Below, piece by piece: positions 31,350 through 40,923 of a DNA stretch of 64,000 bases (its first letter is position 1; each line of letters starts with the position of its first letter). The stretch is from Mycolicibacter heraklionensis (GTDB lineage: Bacteria > Actinomycetota > Actinomycetes > Mycobacteriales > Mycobacteriaceae), in contig LZME01000136.1 of NCBI GenBank assembly GCA_001673575.1, positions 1-64,000 of the forward strand, given 5' to 3'. A program made the position numbers and the translations under genes. Under the pieces are notes generated by a model that was not told the DNA's origin, ran no database searches, and worked only from the letters and a program-made list of their open reading frames with translations.

Positions 31350-32846
31350 ATGAGCCTGGAACAGCTCTACCTGGCTCTGTTGATCGGGGGCTTGGTTCTG
31401 CTGGCCAGCATCATCGCCACCCGCGCGGCGGATCGCGTCGGGCTTCCCAGCCTGTTGCTGTTCCTGTTGGTCGGGGTGGTGATCGGCAATGACGGGCTGG
31501 GTCTGGATTTCTCCGATGTGCAACTGGCCAGTGACCTGGGCACCACCGCGCTGGCGGTGATCCTGGTCGAAGGTGGTTTGACCACCCGTTTCGCCAACAT
31601 CCGCCGATTGCTGGCGCCGGCGGCCGTGCTGGCCACCGTCGGCGTCGTGGTCAGCATGGCGGTGATCGCGGTGGCCGCGCACCTGCTGCTGGGCATCAGT
31701 TGGCAATTGGCGTTCCTACTGGGTGCGATCGTCTCGCCGACTGACGCCGCGGCGGTGTTCTCCATCCTGCGGGTGCTGCCGCTGCCGCGGCGGGTGGCTG
31801 GCCTGCTGGAGGCGGAGTCCGGTTTCAACGACGCGCCGGCGGCGATCGTGGTGCTGATGCTGAGTACGACACCGTTGGTGATCGACCCGGTCCACGCCAT
31901 CGGCGGGGTTTTCTACGAGCTGATAGCGGGCTCGGCGATCGGCCTGGTCGTCGGGCTACTCGGCGCGATCATGCTGCGTCGGGCGGCCTTGCCGGCGTCC
32001 GGCCTGTATCCGCTGGCGACGTTCGGGCTCGCCATGGTGGCGTTCGCGGCGGCGTCGTCGCTGCATGCCAGCGGGTTCATCGCCGCCTACCTGTCGGGTG
32101 TGGTGCTGGCCAACTCCGGCCTGCCGCACCGCGCGGCCATCCGCTCGTTCGCCGAGGGGCTGGGCTGGCTGGCGCAGATCGGGCTGTTCGTGTTGCTGGG
32201 CCTGTTGGTGAGCCCGAGCCAGTTGTCCGGCGAACTGATCCCGGCGCTGATCATCGGGGCGGTACTGCTGCTGTTGAGCCGGCCGTTGTCGGTGGTGGCG
32301 TCGCTGATCTGGTTCAAAGTGCCCTGGCGTGAACAGATCTTCCTGTCCTGGGCGGGGCTGCGTGGTGCGGTTCCGATCGTGCTCGCGACCTTCCCGATCG
32401 TCGAGGGCGTCCCCGACAGCTACCGGCTGCTCAACATCGTGTTCATCCTGGTGGTGGTCTACACGGTGGTGCAGGGCCCCAGCCTGGGGCTGTTCGCGCA
32501 CTGGCTGCGGCTGATCCCGCGCGACACCACCCGCGAGATCCAGGTCGAGGCGGCGCCGCTGGACGTCTTGGAGGCCGAGTTGCTGACGATGACCGTGCAG
32601 CCGGGATCGAAGCTGCACAACGTCTCGGTGCTCGAGTTGCGGCTGCCCGACCCGAGTGTGATCACGTTGATCATCCGCAAGGGCGACACCTTCGTGCCCC
32701 AGCCCGACACCCGGATCACCGTCGGCGACGAGCTGCTGATCGTCACCACCAGCAAGACCCGCCTGTCGGCCGAACGTCGACTGCGGGCGGTCAGCCGGCG
32801 CGGCAAGCTGGCCCACTGGTTCGACGAGTACGGCGACAAGGAGTAG
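31350..32846 (+). CDS. K+/H+ antiporter, NhaP2/CvrA type
   Basis: Membrane protein of 498 aa with about 12-13 spans of the CPA1 fold. The ion-site segments are LLGAIVSPTDAAAVFSIL and LLEAESGFNDAPAAIVVL (Asp residues), and the C-terminal ~90 residues form a cytosolic TrkA-C/RCK_C domain (KLHNVSVLELRLPDPSVITL to GDELLIVTTS). This architecture fits cytosolic-regulated K+ (or Na+) efflux for volume and pH control. It is divergent from a TrkA-like gene, so the pair probably handles K+ balance. ATG 31350 has CGGGGAT upstream. Confidence 0.87.
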   Translation: MSLEQLYLALLIGGLVLLASIIATRAADRVGLPSLLLFLLVGVVIGNDGLGLDFSDVQLASDLGTTALAVILVEGGLTTRFANIRRLLAPAAVLATVGVVVSMAVIAVAAHLLLGISWQLAFLLGAIVSPTDAAAVFSILRVLPLPRRVAGLLEAESGFNDAPAAIVVLMLSTTPLVIDPVHAIGGVFYELIAGSAIGLVVGLLGAIMLRRAALPASGLYPLATFGLAMVAFAAASSLHASGFIAAYLSGVVLANSGLPHRAAIRSFAEGLGWLAQIGLFVLLGLLVSPSQLSGELIPALIIGAVLLLLSRPLSVVASLIWFKVPWREQIFLSWAGLRGAVPIVLATFPIVEGVPDSYRLLNIVFILVVVYTVVQGPSLGLFAHWLRLIPRDTTREIQVEAAPLDVLEAELLTMTVQPGSKLHNVSVLELRLPDPSVITLIIRKGDTFVPQPDTRITVGDELLIVTTSKTRLSAERRLRAVSRRGKLAHWFDEYGDKE

Positions 32847-32870
32847 TCCCCGTCGGCGTTGCCTCAAGAG

Positions 32871-33986
32871 TCAACGAGAAAAGGCGATCAGCGGGATCGC
32901 CGTCTCGGCCGGGGTGAGCCCGCCGTGGAAGCCGACCAGTTGCGCCGTCTGCGGCGGTTCGTGTTCGGTCGCCAGGACCGCGGTGTCGCCGGTACATGTC
33001 ACGACAATGTCGCCGATGCGTGCCAGATGCCCGTCCCGCACGGGTCCGAAGACTCCAGCGGCAACGGCTTGTTCGCGGGTTTGCACCAGGGCTCGCCCGG
33101 CCAGGAGTTCCGTCCAGGTCGCCAGCACGTCGGCTGTGGCGCCGGGCTCGGTGTGCAGGTAGCGCACCCGCGGCTCGCCGGCGACCACTCGGATTCCGGC
33201 GCGCAACGCCGGGTCGGCGTCGAGGTCGATGCGAGCCTCCTCGGGCACGTTGAGCCCGCCGTGGTCCGCGGTGACCAGCAGCGCCGTGCCTGCTGGCAGT
33301 TCGTCGAGGAGATGCCGCAGCAGCGCATCGACTTTGGCGGCGGCGGCGTGCCAGTGCTCCGAGCCGATCCCCGACACGTGCGCGGCGTGGTCGAGTGCTG
33401 CCGTGTAGCCGTAGACCAGGCCCGGGGATGTCAGCTCCGCGACCACCCGCTGGGCGTAGCGCTCTCCCTTGGCCACCGGGCAAAACTGCGCGCCTCGGTA
33501 GGCGGACTCGGTCAGCCCACTGCCGACGAACATCTCGGGCAGCACGGCGCGGGCAGCCACGCCGGCGTCGCGCAACCGCTCGAACCAGGTGGGCACCGGC
33601 TGCCAGACCGCCGGCGGCGGCTCGTCACCCCAGAAGATGTGTGTGAGCACCTGATCGGTTCCGGGAACGTTGACGGTGAAACCCAGCACGCCATGCTCGC
33701 CCGGCGGCACGCCGGTGCCCAGCGAGACCAAGCTGGTGGGCGTGGTGGAGGGGAACGTACAAGACAGTTCGGTCAGTTGACCGGTGGCGCCGGCCAGCAC
33801 CGAGGCCAGCAGGGGTGCATCCTGCGTCAGTTGCGGCAACAGGTGATAGCCCAGCCCGTCGACCAGCACCACCGCCACCCGCTGCACGTCACCGACGCGC
33901 TCGCGTAGACCGAGCGGGTCGATCGCGCCCCCAACGCCTAGCAGCGCGGCGGCGGACGGCAGGATGTCGCAGATCGAACCGGGCAC
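32871..33986 (-). CDS. Alkaline-phosphatase-superfamily phosphodiesterase/nucleotide pyrophosphatase
   Basis: Protein of 371 aa. The first metal-site Asp lies in VAVVLVDGLGYHLL, the nucleophile Thr in CTFPSTTPTSLVSLGTG, and later ligands in TAALDHAAHVSGI and LVTADHGGLNVP. These are type I phosphodiesterase features. It has no signal peptide, so it is predicted to be cytosolic. GTG 33986 starts MPGSICDILPS. It converges on the antiporter with a 24-nt gap without an obvious terminator. Substrate unknown. Confidence 0.85.
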   Translation of the reverse strand: MPGSICDILPSAAALLGVGGAIDPLGLRERVGDVQRVAVVLVDGLGYHLLPQLTQDAPLLASVLAGATGQLTELSCTFPSTTPTSLVSLGTGVPPGEHGVLGFTVNVPGTDQVLTHIFWGDEPPPAVWQPVPTWFERLRDAGVAARAVLPEMFVGSGLTESAYRGAQFCPVAKGERYAQRVVAELTSPGLVYGYTAALDHAAHVSGIGSEHWHAAAAKVDALLRHLLDELPAGTALLVTADHGGLNVPEEARIDLDADPALRAGIRVVAGEPRVRYLHTEPGATADVLATWTELLAGRALVQTREQAVAAGVFGPVRDGHLARIGDIVVTCTGDTAVLATEHEPPQTAQLVGFHGGLTPAETAIPLIAFSR

Positions 33987-34030
33987 CGGTTCAGCCTGCC
34001 ATCGATCGGCGTGGCGTCGCAGCCCAGGCG

Positions 34031-34633
34031 CTAGCCGACGCCGTCGCCCTCGGCTTTCGGCAGATCCGCCCCGGGCCTGGCGGCGCTGGTGTTCGACTTG
34101 GCCTTGGTGTTATTGGCGCCCGGGGCACCCGAGCCGTTACCGCCACCGCCCGAACCGCCGCCGCCGTTGCCGCCACCGGGCATGCTGAACTTCGGGAAGT
34201 TGGTGGGATTGTTGGAGTTTTCGGAGTTTCCGGCTTGATGCTCGCCGTTTCCGGGAGTCGAGTTGGTGTCGCCGGGTGTGCCCGAGTTGGCGTCGGGCGG
34301 AGTGCCCGGAGTGGCCTCGGCAGGCGTGCCCGCGGTGGCCGGCTCTGGACTGAGTTGCCCTGGCTCACCGTGCAACAGCTGATCGAGCTGTGCCAGCGGA
34401 TCCTGCAGAACACCGGAAGCGTCCAGATCCAGTGAGCCCGCGGGAAGGTCGGCAATATCGACTGGGTCGGGGCCGGCGCTCGCCGCGCCGATCACCGTGT
34501 CGAGTAAGTCGTCGAGGTCGGCGTGCGCCACCGGTGCAACCAGGAGGCAGAATCCGGCTGACACTATCGTGGCCGTCACACGGGCGGCCGCCCGCTGCGC
34601 TCGGCCTAAAGCGCCACCTCGGGGACCGCTCAT
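34031..34633 (-). CDS. Secreted low-complexity protein with ADLDDLLD mature start
   Basis: Protein of 200 aa. A Sec signal peptide ends VAPVAHA, after which the mature protein begins DLDDLLDTVIGA. The rest is low complexity: a Pro/Thr/Gly segment (PATAGTPAEATPGTPP) and a Gly/Asn-rich segment (MPGGGNGGGGSGGGG). The mature start matches those of the PGRS protein (36722) and the two PecA proteases (60890, 62261). ATG 34633 has AGGAAGG upstream. No enzymatic domain is visible; a surface or cell-wall associated role is inferred from composition. Confidence 0.7.
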   Translation of the reverse strand: MSGPRGGALGRAQRAAARVTATIVSAGFCLLVAPVAHADLDDLLDTVIGAASAGPDPVDIADLPAGSLDLDASGVLQDPLAQLDQLLHGEPGQLSPEPATAGTPAEATPGTPPDANSGTPGDTNSTPGNGEHQAGNSENSNNPTNFPKFSMPGGGNGGGGSGGGGNGSGAPGANNTKAKSNTSAARPGADLPKAEGDGVG

Positions 34634-35038
34634 CCGCCCTGACCTTCCTCACTGAACCTCGCCCGGCGATGCTCCGCTCGGGCGAAGACGAACGTAGCCG
34701 TTTCTCGCTCAATTAAGCGACCCCAAAGCCCTGTGAATAACAATGTTCAAAGACCGTTCACTTTCCGTCACCGCTCCAGTCACCAGCTCCGGTAAACACA
34801 GCATTTCCCCAGGTCGAGACCACAATTGAGACCGGCGTCACAAAGGCCAGTACCGAACGCACGGCCAATAATTCGACTTTCCACATAAAAGCGCCCGCGG
34901 CTCCTATCTTTTATTGAAGTTCCACCACCTTCGGGATAAAAAAATCAGCGCGATCGATAAACGCTCGTCGGCGGCGCTCACACCATCGGTGCGGCGAATC
35001 ACCCCGGCGTCGACGGCCAGCGGGTTAGCGTTCGTGAG
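34634..35038. other. Intergenic region, AT-richer, no gene seen
   Basis: This divergent 405-bp gap is noticeably richer in A+T than its surroundings, especially 34720-34960, and must hold promoters for the secreted protein (minus) and fadD (plus). Several AT-rich hexamers (GATAAA and TATCTT near 34910-34940) could be -10 elements, but none has a convincing partner. No ORF with a ribosome-binding site was found. Confidence 0.5.
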
Positions 35039-36580
35039 GTGGACACACCCCCCATCGATCTCGGCTCCTGGATCTCCCGGCGGGCCGCGGCGACGCCGAA
35101 CCTTCCCGCCATCACCTACGGCGAAATCACTTGGACTTACCGAGATTTCGCGAATCGGATCGACAGGCTGGCAGCCGAACTGGCCGCCGGGGGCATGCAG
35201 CGCGGGGATCGAGTCGGTTACGCGGGCCTGAACCACCCGGACTTTCTGGTCACGCTGTTCGCCGCGGCGCGCATCGGCGCCTCGTTCGTGCCGCTGAACT
35301 GGCGACTGACCGCCGACGAGCTCGGCTACATCCTGGGCAATGCGCAGGTGCACACCCTGATCACCGACGCCGAGCGCGCCGCGGTGATCGATCCGGTGCG
35401 CGAGCAGGCCGGGCTGCGCCGGGTGATCGCGCTGGCTCCGGTCCCGGGCTGGGAGGTACTCGACGAGCTGCTGGCCGGGCGGGCACCACTGACCGATCCG
35501 GTGTTCGCCGAGCCCGATGACATCGCCGTGATCATGTACACCTCCGGCACCACCGGTCACCCCAAGGGGGCCATGCTCACTCACGCAAACCTGTTCTGGA
35601 ACAACATCAATGCCCTGTTGACGTTCGACACCAGCCAGAACGACGTGTCGCTGGTCTGCGCGCCGCTGTTTCACATCGGTGGACTCAACGTCACCACGCT
35701 GCTGACCCTGCAGAAGGGCGGCCGGATCGTGCTGATGCCCGCCTTCGATCCAGCCGAGGCCCTGCGACTTCTGGCCGAAGAACGGATCACCACCATGTTC
35801 GGGGTGCCGGCGATGTTCTTGTTCATGAGCCAGCGACCGGAGTTCGCCGACACCGACCTGTCCAGCGTGCGCAGCTTCGTCTGCGGTGGCGCACCGGTGC
35901 CCGAGCCCCTGATTCACCGCTACGCCGAGCGCGGCATCCCGTTCGCGCAGGGCTACGGGCTCACCGAGACCGCCCCGCTGGCCTTGGTGCTGCGCACCGA
36001 CGAGGTGGGCGTGAAGATCGGTGCCGCAGGAAACCAGGTACTCCCGCTGTCGGAGGTGCGGCTTGTCGATCTCGAGAACCAGCCGGTGCCCGCCGGCACG
36101 CGCGGGGAGATCTGCGTGCGAGGACCGCAGGTGATGGCCGGCTACTGGCGCAACCCCGAGGCCACCGCGGCGGTGATCGACGGCGAGGGGTGGTTTCACA
36201 CCGGCGATATCGGCCAAGCCGACGACGAGGGCTACGTGTGGGTGCTCGACCGGGTGAAGGACATGGTGATCTCCGGCGGCGAGAATGTCTATCCGGCCGA
36301 GGTCGAAGACGTGCTCTACGGACACCCGGCCGTCGCCGAAGTGGCGGTGCTGGGCACCCCGCACGAGAAGTGGGGCGAGGCGGTGACGGCCGTGGTGGTA
36401 CTGCGGCCGGGCGCAACGTTAGAGCTCGATGAGCTGCGCGACCACGCCAGGGACAAGCTTGCGGCGTTCAAACTGCCGATCCGGCTGGAGTTCGTCGACG
36501 CCCTGCCGCGAACGCAGTCCGGAAAAGTGGTGAAGTACCAGCTCCGAGACGTGCTGTCGGACCGACCAGACCAACAGTGA
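35039..36580 (+). CDS. Fatty-acyl-CoA synthetase / AMP-dependent ligase (FadD-like)
   Basis: ANL-superfamily ligase of 513 aa that activates a carboxylic acid as acyl-AMP then acyl-CoA. The P-loop is IMYTSGTTGHPKGAMLTH (about residues 165-182), followed by QGYGLTETAPL, the WFHTGDIGQADDEGY hinge region and the catalytic Lys in PRTQSGKVVKYQL near the C-terminus. GTG 35039 is preceded by GTGAGG. It is one of many mycobacterial FadD paralogues and its chain-length preference cannot be read. It lies 141 bp upstream of the PGRS gene. Confidence 0.9.
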   Translation: MDTPPIDLGSWISRRAAATPNLPAITYGEITWTYRDFANRIDRLAAELAAGGMQRGDRVGYAGLNHPDFLVTLFAAARIGASFVPLNWRLTADELGYILGNAQVHTLITDAERAAVIDPVREQAGLRRVIALAPVPGWEVLDELLAGRAPLTDPVFAEPDDIAVIMYTSGTTGHPKGAMLTHANLFWNNINALLTFDTSQNDVSLVCAPLFHIGGLNVTTLLTLQKGGRIVLMPAFDPAEALRLLAEERITTMFGVPAMFLFMSQRPEFADTDLSSVRSFVCGGAPVPEPLIHRYAERGIPFAQGYGLTETAPLALVLRTDEVGVKIGAAGNQVLPLSEVRLVDLENQPVPAGTRGEICVRGPQVMAGYWRNPEATAAVIDGEGWFHTGDIGQADDEGYVWVLDRVKDMVISGGENVYPAEVEDVLYGHPAVAEVAVLGTPHEKWGEAVTAVVVLRPGATLELDELRDHARDKLAAFKLPIRLEFVDALPRTQSGKVVKYQLRDVLSDRPDQQ

Positions 36581-36721
36581 CCTCACAGGTCCTGGGCAGA
36601 CGGTGCGCAGTGAACTCCCAGTGGACTGCAGCCTTTGTTAAGTTACGGTAAATTTCGGATCGCAGACCCCTGAATCTGGTTCGGCGTTATGGCCGCGACC
36701 GCTGCACCGAGAGGTACCTGA

Positions 36722-39700
36722 ATGTCGCGCCAGCGCAAATCCGTTGCATCCCAACGCCGTCACCGCACCCTGGCAGCGGGTGCCGTACTGGCATTGGGGC
36801 TGAGCCCGCTGGGTTTCGCGCCGGCCGCCAGTGCCGATCTGGAAGACCTATTCGACCCGAGCTTCTGGTTGGACTCGACCAGCTGGTTCGAGCCGGGCGA
36901 CGTCGGCAGCGCGGTTTTCGACCCCGACGCCCTGGGCCTCGGGGATCTGTCGACCTGGTTCGACGGTGTGGGAGCGGCCGACTTCAGCTTCTCGGCGTTC
37001 AGCTTCGATGACTTCGCGCAGAGCATCTATCTGGATCTGCACGCCGGAATGCAGGACTGGATGTCCAGCTCGTTCGGGCAGCAGCTCGGCGACCTGATCA
37101 ATCCGTTGTTCGCCTCCGACTCCGTGTGCGGGCTGATCTGCAACGGCCTGGCCGGCACCGAGGACGACCCGACCGGCGGCGGCGGCGGCTGGCTGTTCGG
37201 TGACGGCGGCGCGGGCTATGACTCCGATGTCGCGGGCGTAGCCGGCGGCAACGGCGGCGCGGCCGGGTGGTTCGGCAATGGTGGTGCCGGCGGAATCGGA
37301 GGTGCCGGAGCCGACGGTGGTGACGGCGGCACCAGCGGAACGCTGATCGGCATGGGCGGCGCGGGCGGCGACGGTGGCGCGGGCCTGTTCGGCGGTAACG
37401 GCGGTGACGGCGGCGACGGTGGCGGCGCGGCCGGAAAGTGGTTCTCCTTCGGGGGCGTCGGCGGAAACGGTGGGGTCGGCGGCGATGTCCTGGACGGCAC
37501 CGGCGGTAATGGCGGCCACGGTGGCAACGGCGGTTCCCTGACCGTCGTGGGCGCTGCCCCCGACAGCGGCGTCAAGCACAGCGGCGCCTACCTCTTCAAG
37601 ATCGGCGGCGAGGGCGGTAACGGCGGGGCCGGCGGGACCGGGCTGACCGGTGGAGCCGGCGGTAACGGAGGCAGCGGAGGCTTCTCAACATCTCAGGTGC
37701 CTGGGGTAGTCGGCAGCTCCGGCGGACAGGGCGGCGCCGGCGGCGACGGCGACACCGGGGGTGCAGGCGGAAACGGCGGAATGGGTGGCGGCGCCACCTC
37801 CGTCTTCGGCCTGACCGGCGGTAGCGGCGGCCTGGGCGGCGCCGGCGGAGCCAGCGCCGGCGACCAGGCCACCGGCGGAGCCGGTGGCGCCGGTGGTCAA
37901 GGCGGTACCGTCGTTGGGATCTTCGGCGGCGCTGGCGGTGCGGCCGGCAACGGCGGCGCAGGTGGAGCCGCGACCGGCGACGACAGCATCGCCGGTGCTG
38001 GAGGCACCGGCGGCGCCGGGGGCATTGCCATGATGACGATCTTCAGTGGCACAGGCGGCGTCGGTGGCGTCGGTGGCGTCGGCGGCGCGGTCTCCGGCGT
38101 CGGCAGCGTCGCCGGTGCAGGTGGTGACGGCGGCACCGGCGGACTTGGCAGCATGCTTGTCGGTGGCCTCGCCGGCGCGGGCGGCACCGGCGGAACGGGC
38201 GGCGCCAGCACCGGTACCGGTGGCATCGCGGGCAACGGAGGCGACGGCGGCAGTGCCGGTTCGCTGGGCACGCTCACCAGTTCGCCCGACCAGCTCGGTG
38301 CGGCCATCACCCAGCTCGCCGCCCTCACCGGCAAGTCCGCTGAGGAACTGCAGGCCCAACTGGACAAGCTCGAGGGGCTGGCCGGGAATCCGCTGACTAA
38401 CTTGATCTCGGCGAGCAGTGTTTTCAGCGGTAACGGCGCTGACGGCGGTGCCGGCGGAACCGGAGGCATGGCCAGTGGTGCCGGCGGCCTCGCCGGCGAC
38501 GGCGGCCATGGTGGCAACGGCAGCAGCGGCGGCATGCTGGGCGGCTCAGGCACAACCGGAAGTGGAGGCGCCGGCGGTAACGGTGGCGACGCCCGCGGCA
38601 CTGACGCCCTCGCCGGCAATGGTGGAACGGGCGGAGACGGAGCATCGTCCTCTCTGATCGGCGGCAACGGCGGCGTCGGTGGGGTCGGCGGCACGGTGGG
38701 TAACGGCACCGACGGAGCGCTTGCCGGTTACGGCGGTAGCGGTGGATCCGGCGGAGCCGGTAGCCCGTTCAGCGGCAGCGGCGGGGCCGGCGGGGCCGGT
38801 GGTGCCGGTGGCACCAGCGGTGGCGGAGTCGCCGGCCAGGGCGGCGCCGGGGGTGTCGGCGGCACCGGCTTGGGCGGCCTGTTCAACAGCTTCAACAACC
38901 CCGGCGGAATTCCCGACACATCGCCCAGCGGCGGTGCTGCCGGTGGTGGCGGCGGCGGTGGCGGTGGCGCCGGAAATGCCGGCAACGGCGGTGACGGCGG
39001 CGTCGGCGGCGCGGGCGGCATGGCCAACGGTGGCCAGGGCGGCACCGGCGGTGCCGGAGTCAACGGCGGCACCGGTGGCACTGGCGGCACCGGCGCTGCG
39101 GGCAGCGGCACCAACTATGTATCCGGTGGCCTCGCCGGCGGTTCCGGCGGCAACGGTGGCGCAGGCATCGGTGCGGGCAGCACCGGCGGTAACGGCGGCA
39201 CCGGCGGCACCAGCACCACCGTTCAAGGTGGCACCGGCGGCAACGGCGGCACCGGGCTGGATGGCGGCACCGGCGGCAATGGCGGGCAGGGCGGCAACGC
39301 GGGCACCAGCGGCTCCGACCACACCACGCGGGGTGACGACCCGGCCGACACCACCACCCAACCCGGCGGTACCGGCGGCGCCGGCGGCCGGGGCGGCGAC
39401 GGCGGAACCGGCACCGCGGCCGGCAACGGTGGCGACGGCGGTGCCGGCGGCAACGGCGGTAAGGGCGGAGACGCCACCGAGACTGGTCCCGGCGGTGCCG
39501 GTGGCGCGGGCGGCACCGGTGGCACCGGTGGCCAGATCGGCCCGAACGGCGACGGTAGCGGCGGCGTCGGAGGCAACGGAGCCAACGGCGGTGCGGACGG
39601 CGAGGCTGGTCAGGCCGGCGGGACCGGCGGCAACGGCGGCGCCGACGGAACCCCGGGCGCGCCCGGGACGCCCAGCGCGAGTTCCGACAGCGCAAGCTGA
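36722..39700 (+). CDS. PGRS-repeat protein with Sec signal peptide instead of PE domain
   Basis: Protein of 992 aa. The first ~38 residues form a basic-hydrophobic signal peptide ending PAASA, and the mature part starts DLEDLFDPSFWLDS. Residues ~39-145 are an acidic, aromatic-rich linker ending SDSVCGLICNGLAG. From ~150 to the end it is Gly-rich PGRS sequence (repeats of GGxGG and GNGG) with a non-PGRS insert at ~512-568. PE_PGRS proteins of M. tuberculosis carry a PE domain and leave by ESX-5; here the PE domain is absent, so Sec export is predicted. Likely located in the cell envelope; function unknown. Confidence 0.88.
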   Translation: MSRQRKSVASQRRHRTLAAGAVLALGLSPLGFAPAASADLEDLFDPSFWLDSTSWFEPGDVGSAVFDPDALGLGDLSTWFDGVGAADFSFSAFSFDDFAQSIYLDLHAGMQDWMSSSFGQQLGDLINPLFASDSVCGLICNGLAGTEDDPTGGGGGWLFGDGGAGYDSDVAGVAGGNGGAAGWFGNGGAGGIGGAGADGGDGGTSGTLIGMGGAGGDGGAGLFGGNGGDGGDGGGAAGKWFSFGGVGGNGGVGGDVLDGTGGNGGHGGNGGSLTVVGAAPDSGVKHSGAYLFKIGGEGGNGGAGGTGLTGGAGGNGGSGGFSTSQVPGVVGSSGGQGGAGGDGDTGGAGGNGGMGGGATSVFGLTGGSGGLGGAGGASAGDQATGGAGGAGGQGGTVVGIFGGAGGAAGNGGAGGAATGDDSIAGAGGTGGAGGIAMMTIFSGTGGVGGVGGVGGAVSGVGSVAGAGGDGGTGGLGSMLVGGLAGAGGTGGTGGASTGTGGIAGNGGDGGSAGSLGTLTSSPDQLGAAITQLAALTGKSAEELQAQLDKLEGLAGNPLTNLISASSVFSGNGADGGAGGTGGMASGAGGLAGDGGHGGNGSSGGMLGGSGTTGSGGAGGNGGDARGTDALAGNGGTGGDGASSSLIGGNGGVGGVGGTVGNGTDGALAGYGGSGGSGGAGSPFSGSGGAGGAGGAGGTSGGGVAGQGGAGGVGGTGLGGLFNSFNNPGGIPDTSPSGGAAGGGGGGGGGAGNAGNGGDGGVGGAGGMANGGQGGTGGAGVNGGTGGTGGTGAAGSGTNYVSGGLAGGSGGNGGAGIGAGSTGGNGGTGGTSTTVQGGTGGNGGTGLDGGTGGNGGQGGNAGTSGSDHTTRGDDPADTTTQPGGTGGAGGRGGDGGTGTAAGNGGDGGAGGNGGKGGDATETGPGGAGGAGGTGGTGGQIGPNGDGSGGVGGNGANGGADGEAGQAGGTGGNGGADGTPGAPGTPSASSDSAS
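38257..38427 (+). other. Non-PGRS helical insert within the PGRS region
   Basis: Residues ~512-568 interrupt the glycine repeats with SLGTLTSSPDQLGAAITQ, then LAALTGKSAEELQAQLDKLE, then GLAGNPLTNLISASSVFSG. This is predicted to be helical, with a short amphipathic or coiled-coil stretch. It is the only long Gly-poor segment inside the repeat region and may be a folded module or a recognition/processing site. Confidence 0.6.
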
Positions 39701-39738
39701 CCTGATCCAGGCCACCCGCCGGGTGGCAGGATGAACGG

Positions 39739-40923
39739 ATGGCAACCGGTAGCACCGCGCCCTTCGACCCGATCGATCCGCTGAGCCTGGACAGCTTGCT
39801 CTCCGACGACGAGATCGCGCTGCGCGACACCGTCGCCAAGTTCTGCGCCGAACATGTCATGCCGCACATCGCCGAGTGGTTCGAGATCGGCGACCTACCG
39901 GCCCGTGAACTGGCCCGGGAATTCGGCAAACTCGGGCTGCTGGGCATGCACCTGGACGGCTACGGCTGCGGTGGGGCGTCGGCGGTGCATTACGGATTGG
40001 CCTGTGTGGAGTTGGAGGCCGCCGACTCCGGCCTGCGCTCTCTGGTGTCGGTGCAGGGCTCGTTGGCGATGTATTCGATCTACAACAACGGTTCCGAAGA
40101 GCAGAAGCAGCAGTGGCTGCCGGGTATGGCCGCCGGTGAGCTGATCGGCTGCTTCGGGCTGACCGAGCCCGACGTCGGCTCCGATCCGGCCGCCATGACC
40201 ACCCGGGCCAAGCGTGACGGATCCGACTGGGTTCTCAATGGCCGCAAGATGTGGATCACCAACGGCTCCATCGCCGACGTCGCGGTGGTGTGGGCGGCCA
40301 CCGACGACGGCGTCCGCGGTTTCATCGTGCCCACCAACACCCCCGGGTTCAGCGCCAACACCATCCACCACAAGCTGTCGCTGCGCGCCTCGATCACCAG
40401 TGAACTGGTGCTCGACGACGTGCGTCTGCCCGCCGAGGCCATGCTGCCCAAAGCCCGCGGCGTCAAGGGCGCATTGGCCAGTCTGTCCGAAGCGCGTTAC
40501 GGAATCATTTGGGGCGCAATGGGTGCGGCCCGCTCGGCCTGGCAGGCGGCCCGCGACTACGCCACCCAGCGCACTCAGTTCGGCAAACCGATCGCCGGTT
40601 TCCAGCTCACCCAGGCCAAGCTCGTCGACATGGCCCTCGAATTGCACAAGGGACAGTTGCTGTCCCTGCACCTGGGCCGGCTCAAAGACAGCGCCGGGCT
40701 GCGCCCCGAGCAGGTCAGCTTCGGCAAGCTCAACAACACCCGCACCGCGTTGGAGATCTGCCGTACCGCCCGAACCATTTTGGGGGGCAATGGGATATCG
40801 CTGGAGTACCCGGTGATTCGACACATGGTCAACTTGGAGTCGGTGTTGACCTACGAGGGCACCCCCGAAATGCATCAACTGGTGCTCGGTCAGGCGTTCA
40901 CCGGCCTCGGCGCCTTCCGCTGA
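39739..40923 (+). CDS. fadE7: Acyl-CoA dehydrogenase FadE7
   Basis: FAD-dependent acyl-CoA dehydrogenase of 394 aa, close to the length I recall for M. tuberculosis FadE7 (Rv0400c). The FAD/substrate motifs are CFGLTEPDVGSDPAAM and WITNGSIADVAVVW; the C-terminal catalytic-base region is LTYEGTPEMHQLVLGQA, where the Glu of YEGT is the expected base. It resembles glutaryl-CoA dehydrogenase-type enzymes. ATG 39739 starts MATGSTAPFDPIDPLSLD. It lies 38 nt after the PGRS stop. Confidence 0.9.
   Translation: MATGSTAPFDPIDPLSLDSLLSDDEIALRDTVAKFCAEHVMPHIAEWFEIGDLPARELAREFGKLGLLGMHLDGYGCGGASAVHYGLACVELEAADSGLRSLVSVQGSLAMYSIYNNGSEEQKQQWLPGMAAGELIGCFGLTEPDVGSDPAAMTTRAKRDGSDWVLNGRKMWITNGSIADVAVVWAATDDGVRGFIVPTNTPGFSANTIHHKLSLRASITSELVLDDVRLPAEAMLPKARGVKGALASLSEARYGIIWGAMGAARSAWQAARDYATQRTQFGKPIAGFQLTQAKLVDMALELHKGQLLSLHLGRLKDSAGLRPEQVSFGKLNNTRTALEICRTARTILGGNGISLEYPVIRHMVNLESVLTYEGTPEMHQLVLGQAFTGLGAFR

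Noticed and set aside
36722..39700. CRISPR-like or satellite repeat signal, and several long antisense ORFs
   Set aside because: The periodicity is the degenerate Gly-codon pattern of PGRS repeats, not spaced identical repeats; the antisense frames are Pro/Ala/Thr-rich reflections of it.
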